Below, piece by piece: positions 10,407 through 15,692 of a stretch of DNA of 16,563 bases; position 1 is the first letter of the stretch; every line of letters begins with the position of its first letter. Below the pieces are notes generated by a model that ran no database searches, was not told the origin of the DNA, and worked only from the letters and a program-made list of their open reading frames with translations. This DNA is from Actinomycetota bacterium (GTDB taxonomy: Bacteria > Actinomycetota > Actinomycetes > Streptosporangiales > Streptosporangiaceae), in the NCBI GenBank assembly GCA_003140115.1, contig PLIQ01000338.1, forward strand, positions 1,611 through 18,173, read 5' to 3'. The translations under genes were made by a program, and so were the position numbers.

Positions 10407-11852
10407 TCAGGAGGTCCGGGCCCGGCGGAAGACGCTCGGCTCGGCCGGGGTCTGGTCCTCTCGCGGCTGGTCCTCTCGCGGCTGGCCGTCGCGGGCAGCA
10501 CCGTTGATGCCGCGAGGCGTGCCGCTGACCGCGCTCAGGCCCCGCGTCGTGCTGATCATCTGCACCTGATCCCGGCCGCAGCCCTTGGCCCGGTACAGCG
10601 CGGCGTCGGCCGCCGACATCAGCTGGGAGAACGTGCGTTCGGTCCCGCTGTCCAGCGCGGCCACCCCGATCGACACCGTCACCTGCACGCGCTCCCCGCC
10701 GAGGGCGCCGGGCGCGATGACGGACAGCGCGGCGATGTTAGACCGGATCCGCTCCGCGATGCGCATGGCGTCGACGGCGCGGGTCTGCGGCAGCAGCAGC
10801 GAGAACTCCTCGCCGCCGAACCGCCCGGCCAGGTCATAGTCACGCAGCATGCTGGTCAGCGTGCGGGCGATCTCCTGGAGCACCTGGTCGCCGACGAGAT
10901 GGCCGTAGGTGTCGTTGATCACCTTGAACCGGTCGATGTCCAGCAGGGCGATGGCCAGGGCAGTCTTGGTCCGGACGGCGCGGGCGACTTCGGTGGTCGC
11001 CCCCCGATCCCAGGTCGCTGCGTTCAGCAAGCCGGTCTTGGAGTCGACCCGCGCATCTTGGACCAGCCGGGCGTGGCGCAGGGACCGCTGCAGCAAGGTG
11101 ATGAAGGGGAACGCGAAGAGCAGGGCGATCATGCTGCTGGCCACGCAGAACGTGACGATCACCGCCACGCACAGCTCGGTCACGTCGTTGTACACGGGCT
11201 CGCGGGCGAACAGCTCATCGCGGATCCGCGCGCCCGGATTCGAGCCCTTGATGGCCGTCCAGATCAGGATCTGGTTGATGGTCCACTGCACGGCCGCGCA
11301 GGCCGCCGCGACCAGCATCCAGGCCAGGGCGTGACTGGCGGGATGGGCGGCCGCGCCCGGGGCCAGCCGGATCAGGGCGTGGAAGGCCAGGGCGGCGCCG
11401 ACATAGCTCAGCCCGACGACGGCCGCGCTGAAGACCCGCCGGTACGGGGGGCCGCGGTGGATACGCCATTGGGTGAGGGCCATCCGGACGATGGGGAGCA
11501 GCGGCACGTAGACCAGCGGCAGCAGCAGGGCGGCGGGAAGTTCCCAGGTCGCGTACACGTCCTTGACCACGCCGTTGTTCTCGCCGCTGCGCCGGGTCAG
11601 CTCGACGGTGGCGGCGCTGGAGGCCAGCAGGCCGGCAAACAGCGCGAGATCGCGGGCGTGGACCGTAACCGAGCTCGCCGCCAGCCCGAGGACGACGGCA
11701 TCGGAGAGCACGACGACGATGACGAAGGCGAGCAGCCAGTCCGGAAGCTTCCAGAGCAGCCAGTCCCGAAGCTTCCAGATCGGCCAGGCTCGGACTCCGC
11801 TGCTTCGCTCGTGGATCGAGCGAACCGGTGTCTGTTCGGCAGCCACTAGCAC
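10407..11852 (-). CDS. Membrane diguanylate cyclase 1 (GGEEF, intact I-site)
   Basis: Predicted to make cyclic di-GMP from two GTP at the membrane. From the GTG at 11852 it has 481 residues. The N-terminal half contains about six or seven hydrophobic helices (for example LLAFVIVVVLSDAVVLGLAA and LCVAVIVTFCVASSMIALLF) with no recognised sensor fold. The GGDEF domain follows from about 270, with metal-binding LLDIDRFK (Asp305), active-site RFGGEEF (GGEEF 346-350) and inhibitory I-site RDYD (337-340) at the canonical five-residue spacing. It should be active and product-inhibited. The C-terminal tail is low-complexity (QPRED repeats). The first possible ATG, at 11909, lies inside the predicted promoter, so GTG 11852 (or 11846) is preferred. 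Closely paralogous to the next cyclase. Confidence 0.88.
   Translation of the reverse strand: MLVAAEQTPVRSIHERSSGVRAWPIWKLRDWLLWKLPDWLLAFVIVVVLSDAVVLGLAASSVTVHARDLALFAGLLASSAATVELTRRSGENNGVVKDVYATWELPAALLLPLVYVPLLPIVRMALTQWRIHRGPPYRRVFSAAVVGLSYVGAALAFHALIRLAPGAAAHPASHALAWMLVAAACAAVQWTINQILIWTAIKGSNPGARIRDELFAREPVYNDVTELCVAVIVTFCVASSMIALLFAFPFITLLQRSLRHARLVQDARVDSKTGLLNAATWDRGATTEVARAVRTKTALAIALLDIDRFKVINDTYGHLVGDQVLQEIARTLTSMLRDYDLAGRFGGEEFSLLLPQTRAVDAMRIAERIRSNIAALSVIAPGALGGERVQVTVSIGVAALDSGTERTFSQLMSAADAALYRAKGCGRDQVQMISTTRGLSAVSGTPRGINGAARDGQPREDQPREDQTPAEPSVFRRARTS
10452..10481 (-). repeat. 15-base in-frame tandem repeat in cyclase 1 tail
   Basis: Two exact copies of CTGGTCCTCTCGCGG (plus strand), followed by a degraded third. 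In the protein they give the run QPREDQPRED within the low-complexity C-terminal tail. Probably slippage in a disordered region. Confidence 0.8.
11731..11778 (-). repeat. 24-base tandem duplication at cyclase 1 N-terminus
   Basis: Two adjacent 24-base copies (11731-11754 and 11755-11778) differ at one base. They encode consecutive octapeptides WKLRDWLL and WKLPDWLL just before the first membrane helix. Cyclase 2 has only one corresponding segment (IWSLPRWL), so this is an in-frame duplication specific to cyclase 1. Confidence 0.8.
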
Positions 11853-11896
11853 CTTGAACCTGTGTGGGGGGCGACACGTACCACCTAGTGTCCCGG

Positions 11897-11940
11897 ATTG
11901 CCCCGGCATCGGCTGCCGAACGTCAAAATATGGCTACTTA
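11897..11940 (-). promoter_or_regulatory. Cyclase 1 promoter candidate and conserved upstream block
   Basis: The block 11919-11940 matches 13669-13690, upstream of cyclase 2, at 17 of 22 positions. On the cyclase sense strand it contains a -35-like TTGACG (complement of 11921-11926). An 18-base spacer leads to GGCAAT (complement of 11897-11902), a weak -10 that aligns with the better TATAGT of cyclase 2. The shared CGGGACA follows. Conservation between paralogues, beyond what the coding sequence needs, suggests a promoter or operator. Confidence 0.5.
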
Positions 11941-12069
11941 ACGAGGTTGATTGTTACCTTGTTTGATTACACAGAGTGCCCGCATCATCACTTTACGCAC
12001 GTCACCGGCGTCGCGCGTCCGAGATGCCCGGACATTTCAGATTTGTACCCGTTGTCCTGCGGTCATCCG

Positions 12070-12083
12070 CTATGCTCCGCGAC
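12070..12083 (+). promoter_or_regulatory. Candidate -10 region for heptapeptide gene MRTTTWI
   Basis: CTATGCTCCGCGAC matches CTATCCTCCGCCAC (14015-14028), ahead of the heptapeptide array, at 12 of 14 positions. It includes a -10-like TATGCT about 44 bases before the GTG. No convincing -35 is visible at 17-18 bases. Confidence 0.4.
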
Positions 12084-12088
12084 TTGAC

Positions 12089-13594
12089 CTAGCGTAACCG
12101 CCCGCCGAGAGGAGTCATCGTGCGTACCACTACCTGGATCTGAGCACTTTCCGCCGAGCTCATGACCGACTCGGGCCGATGGCCAGCAGCGATCAGGCCC
12201 AGGCTGGCTAAGGAACCCTGGGCCCGGCGGAATACGCTGGGCGTGTCCGCGTGGTCGTTCGGCCCGCGGGCCGCGGCACCCGTTCCCGGACCGCTGATCG
12301 CGCTCAGGCCCCTGCTGGTGCTGATCATCTGCACCTGATCACGGCCGCCGGCCTTGGCCCGGTACAGCGCCGCGTCCGCCATCGCCAGTAGCTGCGAGAG
12401 TTCGCGCTTACCGCCGCTATCCAGCGCCGCAACCCCGATCGAGACCGTCACCTGCACCCGCTCCCCGCCGGTTGCTCCCGGGGCGATGATGCTCAGGGCC
12501 GCGATCTTGGCGCGCACCCGCTCGGCGATACGGAACGCGTCCACGGCCCGCGTCTGCGGCAGCAGGAGCGAGAACTCCTCCCCGCCGAACCGCCCGGCCA
12601 GGTCGTAATCGCGGAGCAAGGCGTTGAGGGTGTTGGCGATCTCCTTGAGCACCTGGTCGCCGACCAGGTGACCGTAGGTGTCGTTGATGACCTTGAACTT
12701 GTCGATGTCCACCATCGCGATCGCCAGCGGCGACTGCGTCCGCACCGCCCGGGCGACCTCCACCGTCGACTCGCGGTCCCAGGTCGCCGCGTTCAGCAGG
12801 CCGGTCTTGGAGTCATTGCGCGATTCGCTGACCAGCTGCATGTGGCTTAGCGACCGCTGCAGCAGCGTGACGACGGGCAGTGCGGCCACGGCGAGCAGCG
12901 GGTCCCCGGCCACGCCAAAGGTCACCAGGATAGCAATGCTGATCTCCGCTGCGTCGTTGTAGAGCCCCTCGCCGCCGAAGAACGCCGTGCGGACATTCGC
13001 GGACCGGTTGGCCCCCTTGACGGCCGGGATGACCAGGGCCTTGTTCACGGCCCACTTGACCAAGGCGCTGAGGATCACCAGCGCGGTCCATACCGTGTCC
13101 CGGCTGAGCGCCCCACCCGTATTCTGCGGGACGAGACCGGACAGGCCGTGGAAGGTGAGCGACGCGGCACCGTACGACAGGCCGACCGCCGCGGCGCTGA
13201 ACACCCGCCGGTACGGGGGCGATGGCGCGACCCGCCACTGGAACAGCGCGGCGTCGGCAATAGGGATGATAAGCGCGAAGAACGGCGGCAGCAGGATGGC
13301 GACCGGCAACTCCCAGACACCCTGGACGTCCTTCATCAGGCCGCCCTGTTCCCCGGCCTTCCTGGTCACTTCGACGGCGGCCACCGCGCAGACCAGGAGC
13401 AGGCCGAACAGGGCCAGCTCGCGGCGGGAGTAGCCGCCGAACGGCGCCGCGACACCGATGGCGGCCAAGGCCACGGTCACGATCGCGATCACGTAGACGG
13501 TGAGCCAGCGGGGCAGGGACCAGATCGCCCAGTCACCGATGGCCTTCACCTGCCATGACAAGCGGCGAGTCACGCGCATCAGTGCCTCATTCAT
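12089..13594 (-). CDS. Membrane diguanylate cyclase 2 (GGEEF, intact I-site, extended C-terminus)
   Basis: Predicted cyclic di-GMP synthase, 501 residues, paralogue of cyclase 1. Residues 29-250 hold about six or seven membrane helices without a recognised sensor fold. Shared blocks include PPYRRVFSAA, VGLSY and VVTLLQRSL. The GGDEF domain runs from about 262, with VDIDKFKVINDTYGHLVGDQ (Asp296), I-site RDYD (328-331) and GGEEF (337-341). The two GGDEF domains are nearly identical, the membrane halves much less so. The start is the ATG at 13594. The tail is odd: where cyclase 1 stops (TGA), this gene has TTA (Leu462, bases 12209-12211) and runs on about 40 residues, antisense to the heptapeptide gene at 12120. 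Confidence 0.88.
   Translation of the reverse strand: MNEALMRVTRRLSWQVKAIGDWAIWSLPRWLTVYVIAIVTVALAAIGVAAPFGGYSRRELALFGLLLVCAVAAVEVTRKAGEQGGLMKDVQGVWELPVAILLPPFFALIIPIADAALFQWRVAPSPPYRRVFSAAAVGLSYGAASLTFHGLSGLVPQNTGGALSRDTVWTALVILSALVKWAVNKALVIPAVKGANRSANVRTAFFGGEGLYNDAAEISIAILVTFGVAGDPLLAVAALPVVTLLQRSLSHMQLVSESRNDSKTGLLNAATWDRESTVEVARAVRTQSPLAIAMVDIDKFKVINDTYGHLVGDQVLKEIANTLNALLRDYDLAGRFGGEEFSLLLPQTRAVDAFRIAERVRAKIAALSIIAPGATGGERVQVTVSIGVAALDSGGKRELSQLLAMADAALYRAKAGGRDQVQMISTSRGLSAISGPGTGAAARGPNDHADTPSVFRRAQGSLASLGLIAAGHRPESVMSSAESAQIQVVVRTMTPLGGRLR
12120..12143 (+). CDS. Putative heptapeptide gene MRTTTWI
   Basis: A GTG-initiated eight-codon reading frame ending in TGA encodes MRTTTWI. A near-perfect ribosome site GAGAGGAG (12107-12114) sits 5 bases before the start. 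Its length and its Arg2 and Trp6 positions match the four array copies at 14051-14290. It is antisense to the 3-prime extension of cyclase 2 and divergent from cyclase 1. No function is known. Tiny genes of this size do exist, for example the microcin C heptapeptide MRTGNAN and the biarylitide pentapeptide MRYYH. No adenylating enzyme, P450 or other RiPP enzyme lies in this window, so those are analogies only. Confidence 0.5.
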   Translation: MRTTTWI

Positions 13595-13645
13595 CCGGCC
13601 TGCCGCCTCGCCACCTGCCTAGAACCTGTCCGCCCATTGTCCCGC

Positions 13646-13690
13646 ACTATAGATGCCGAAGAGCGCAAAACGTGAAATCACGGCTACTCA
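13646..13690 (-). promoter_or_regulatory. Cyclase 2 promoter candidate and conserved upstream block
   Basis: On the sense strand, TTCACG (complement of 13671-13676), a 19-base spacer and TATAGT (complement of 13646-13651) form a plausible promoter 52 bases before the ATG. The block 13669-13690 is the counterpart of 11919-11940, and TGCCGAA and TGTCCCG (plus strand) are also shared in the same order. Confidence 0.55.
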
Positions 13691-14014
13691 CTGGCATAAC
13701 AATACCCTCTTTGCTGGGTTTGTTCCTCCTGGTGCCTCAGCAGTACCAAGGTTGCGGCCAGTCATGTCGGATTCATCTCTATTTCCGACATTAGGCACAA
13801 ACTACCCCCAGTTCGCAATTGCGGGCACAATGGGTAACCGCGATGCCTGACCAAGTATGCGCAGGCCGGAAACAAGAACGGCCAGACGCGGCGGAGGCTG
13901 AACCATAGCCTCAGGCTGGACGTTTACATTAGTCACTCAGAGGATTCATATGAGTACATAGAGAGATGATCGAGTCAGTTGCCACCCTCGGACCCGATCT
14001 CACCCTGTCTACCC
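13691..14014. other. Non-coding gap with lower GC and hairpins
   Basis: No supported protein gene lies between the cyclase 2 promoter and the heptapeptide array. Base composition is visibly less GC-rich than the rest, especially 13690-13860 and 13920-13980. Two adjacent stems are seen on the plus strand: GGCCG/CGGCC (13864-13868 with 13879-13883) and GAGGCT/AGCCTC (13894-13899 with 13907-13912), the latter flanked by CCAG/CTGG. A three-residue frame (ATG AGT ACA TAG at 13950) has a good AGAGGA site, and a 37-codon frame starts at 13966; neither is convincing. The gap may hold the leader or promoter of the array, or a small RNA. Confidence 0.4.
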
Positions 14015-14028
14015 CTATCCTCCGCCAC
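14015..14028 (+). promoter_or_regulatory. Candidate -10 region for heptapeptide array
   Basis: CTATCCTCCGCCAC, with -10-like TATCCT at 14016-14021, lies about 30 bases before the first array ATG. It is the counterpart of 12070-12083. No clear -35 is seen. Confidence 0.4.
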
Positions 14029-14050
14029 CGAACACGAACGGGAGGCCGCC

Positions 14051-14074
14051 ATGCGCGACGACCGCTGGACCTAG
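14051..14074 (+). CDS. Putative heptapeptide gene MRDDRWT, copy 1
   Basis: ATG start, stop TAG, Arg5 as CGC. GGGAGG at 14040-14045 with a 5-base spacer. First of four tandem frames with identical product, and the only copy with a TAG stop. It is nearest to the candidate promoter. Confidence 0.5.
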   Translation: MRDDRWT

Positions 14075-14122
14075 CCTGACCTGCGACCACGCCGCCCCAG
14101 ACCAGACGAAAGGAGCCCCGCC

Positions 14123-14146
14123 GTGCGCGACGACCGCTGGACCTGA
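14123..14146 (+). CDS. Putative heptapeptide gene MRDDRWT, copy 2
   Basis: GTG start instead of ATG, stop TGA, Arg5 as CGC. AAAGGAG at 14109-14115 with a 7-base spacer. The start-codon change keeps initiation possible. Confidence 0.5.
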   Translation: MRDDRWT

Positions 14147-14194
14147 CCCGGCCTACGACCAGCCCGCCCCAGACCAGAGGAAAGGAGCCCCATC

Positions 14195-14218
14195 ATGCGC
14201 GACGACAGGTGGACCTGA
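14195..14218 (+). CDS. Putative heptapeptide gene MRDDRWT, copy 3
   Basis: ATG start, stop TGA, Arg5 as AGG. AAAGGAG at 14181-14187 with a 7-base spacer. CGC to AGG needs two base changes yet leaves the residue unchanged. Confidence 0.5.
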   Translation: MRDDRWT

Positions 14219-14266
14219 CCCGGCCTGCGATCAGCCCGCCCTAGACCAGACGAAAGGAGCCCCGCC

Positions 14267-14290
14267 ATGCGCGACGACAGGTGGACCTGA
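14267..14290 (+). CDS. Putative heptapeptide gene MRDDRWT, copy 4
   Basis: ATG start, stop TGA, Arg5 as AGG. AAAGGAG at 14253-14259 with a 7-base spacer. Its stop ends two bases before the convergent MFS stop codon, so a transcript of the array would run antisense into the exporter gene unless it terminates within the array. Confidence 0.5.
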   Translation: MRDDRWT

Positions 14291-14292
14291 CC

Positions 14293-15549
14293 TTAAGCCC
14301 GCTGATGGCGTCCATCCGCGCTACGCGACCACGCGCCGCGCGCGGCGCTGACCGCGACCGCCAGCGCTACAACGGCGCCGACAGCGCCGGCCACGGCGAT
14401 GACCAGGGCCGGGGAGTGATGCTCGGCCGCGGCCCCGGCCAGGATCATGACTGCGCCCTGTCCTAGGCTCATCGCGCTCTGTGCCGCGCCGAAGGCCTGA
14501 CTGCGCTGTTCTTGCGGTGCTGCCTGCACGAAGGCGGCGTTGGCGGCCAGTTGATAGGCGGCGCACAGACCCGACGCGACCAGGATCAGCAGCGCGATGT
14601 ACAGGCCGGGCTGGCAGAAGAACAGGACGAGAACCGCGCACGCACAGAAGGCCAGCGGGCCCATCAAGCGCAGCCTGGTCTGCGGAGCGACGAAACGGCT
14701 GAACACCAGGGCCCCAGCGGTTTGGCCGAGAGAATTGGCGGCTAGGATCACGCCCACGGCGGCGGCACCGCCGCCGAGGGTACGCGCGAGGGGGGCTGCC
14801 ACTCCCTCGCAAGCGTTGTAGAACGCGGCCAGCAGGCCGAAGAGCATCGGCGTGCGCAGGGCCGGGCGACCCAGCACAAGCCGGGCGCCGACGAAGATGC
14901 CGGCCAGCCGCGATGACTCGCGCTGATCGCTCGGCGCGGGCGCGGGCCGCCGACGGATCCAGCCGCGGAGGATGAGCGCTGCCACGCCGAAGGTCACGGC
15001 GTCGATGACCAGTGATGTCCGCGTACCGAAGAAGCCGACCACCGCGCCGCCCACCGCGAACCCGAGAACCTGGGCGAACTGATAGGTGGTCAGCCCGATC
15101 GCGGTCCCCACCACGTATGTGTCACCGGTGAGCACATCGGGGAAGATCGCCGCCCGGGCCGCGGCGAACGGGGCCTCGGCGAGCGTTACCACGAAGAGCA
15201 ACGCCACCACGATGGCGAGGGGGATGCGCGGGATGGCCATGACCAGGACGAGCAGGCCCTGGATGAGGCTACACGCGATCATCACGGCCCGCCGCGGGTA
15301 CCGATCCGCCAGCCAGGCCAGCGTGATGCCGCCGATGAAGGTCGGCACGATGCTGACCGCGAACGTGACCGCGGCCAGCAGCGCCGAACGGGTCCGGTCA
15401 TAGACCAGCACGGTCAGCGCGACCCGCGCCAGCTGGTCGCCGACCACGGACAACAGCTGGGCCAGCCACAGGGCACGGAACTCCGCAACTGCGAATACGT
15501 CGCGGAACGAGGTTCTCGCGGCCTGCTCGGTCGCGACCCCCCGGGCCAC
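14293..15549 (-). CDS. MFS transporter, EntS-like exporter type
   Basis: 418-residue integral membrane protein with about twelve predicted helices and a central cytoplasmic loop near residues 200-215 (RRRPAPAPSDQRESSR). The loop between helices 2 and 3 carries an MFS motif A variant (LAWLADRYPRRAVMIA), and FRALWLAQLLSVVGDQLARVAL at the N-terminus is typical of the MFS_3 / enterobactin-exporter-like group. Proton-driven efflux is the likely mode; the substrate is unknown. The start is the GTG at 15549 with a weak AGG site. A stronger GGAGG lies further upstream, ideally placed for an ATA at 15564. It lies 143 bases downstream of pheT, and its 3-prime end meets the heptapeptide array head-on. 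Confidence 0.88.
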   Translation of the reverse strand: MARGVATEQAARTSFRDVFAVAEFRALWLAQLLSVVGDQLARVALTVLVYDRTRSALLAAVTFAVSIVPTFIGGITLAWLADRYPRRAVMIACSLIQGLLVLVMAIPRIPLAIVVALLFVVTLAEAPFAAARAAIFPDVLTGDTYVVGTAIGLTTYQFAQVLGFAVGGAVVGFFGTRTSLVIDAVTFGVAALILRGWIRRRPAPAPSDQRESSRLAGIFVGARLVLGRPALRTPMLFGLLAAFYNACEGVAAPLARTLGGGAAAVGVILAANSLGQTAGALVFSRFVAPQTRLRLMGPLAFCACAVLVLFFCQPGLYIALLILVASGLCAAYQLAANAAFVQAAPQEQRSQAFGAAQSAMSLGQGAVMILAGAAAEHHSPALVIAVAGAVGAVVALAVAVSAARGAWSRSADGRHQRA

Positions 15550-15620
15550 CGCGTGCCTGGTTATGTCGTCCTCCGGCTCAGCGCGCGCTGTCGTCTTCGG
15601 TAGTCACATCCTGACCGACA

Positions 15621-15638
15621 GTTGCCTACGATTGCAAC
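15621..15638. promoter_or_regulatory. Inverted repeat upstream of the MFS gene
   Basis: GTTGC-8-GCAAC lies about 70-90 bases before the MFS start. The sense strand also offers TTGCAA as a possible -35, with CAGGAT 18 bases downstream. This could be a regulator operator over the exporter promoter. A second small stem, CACCG/CGGTG (15650-15654 with 15662-15666), lies nearer pheT and might be a weak terminator; it lacks a T-tract. Confidence 0.35.
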
Positions 15639-15692
15639 AGACCGGGTTACACCGTACCGAGCGGTGCTAGTGCCGCAAACGGGGCGAGACCG

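Larger units (their letters stand above)
14032..14292 (+). repeat. 72-base tandem repeat, about 3.6 copies, one heptapeptide frame per unit
   Basis: Start codons lie at exactly 72-base intervals (14051, 14123, 14195, 14267). Each unit is a ribosome site, an eight-codon frame and a 48-base spacer carrying CCAGACCAGA-like sequence. The first unit has a diverged upstream part (GGGAGG rather than AAAGGAG) and a TAG stop. The last ends two bases after its stop codon, directly against the MFS exporter stop codon (14293). There are no unique spacers, so it is not CRISPR. Confidence 0.95.

Noticed and set aside
10388..10409. Terminator in the lipoprotein-cyclase 1 convergent gap (repeated GGCTAGC)
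   Set aside because: Only short direct repeats of a palindromic hexamer; no convincing stem with loop and T-tract.
11853..11909. Upstream ATG (11909) as start of cyclase 1
   Set aside because: No ribosome site, and it falls between the predicted -10 and -35 (11897-11926), so it would lie upstream of the transcription start. The added residues look non-coding.
13555..13850. Two plus-strand frames of 79 and 65 residues over the cyclase 2 upstream region
   Set aside because: They cover the conserved promoter block, have no ribosome site or recognisable protein pattern, and differ in composition from real genes here.
13690..13860. Possible cyclic di-GMP riboswitch upstream of cyclase 2 (AACAAACC and GCAAAG-like pieces)
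   Set aside because: The pieces do not assemble into the GEMM core or its tetraloop and receptor; the resemblance is superficial.
13950..13961. Three-residue frame ATG AGT ACA TAG with AGAGGA upstream
   Set aside because: The ribosome site is good, but such a short frame occurs easily by chance and has no counterpart in the other module.
13966..14079. Plus-strand 37-residue frame beginning MIESVATLG, overlapping array copy 1
   Set aside because: The ribosome-like GAGAG touches the ATG, the composition is ordinary, and it ends in the repeat in another frame; no support for a gene.
14071..14268. Minus-strand 65-residue frame with 24-residue repeats (GLLSSGLGR type) across the array
   Set aside because: A 72-base repeat keeps any frame open. 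It has no clear ribosome site, and the differences between copies are silent on the plus-strand frame, not on this one.
14032..14292. CRISPR array
   Set aside because: Whole 72-base units repeat with no unique spacers, and there are no cas genes in the window.
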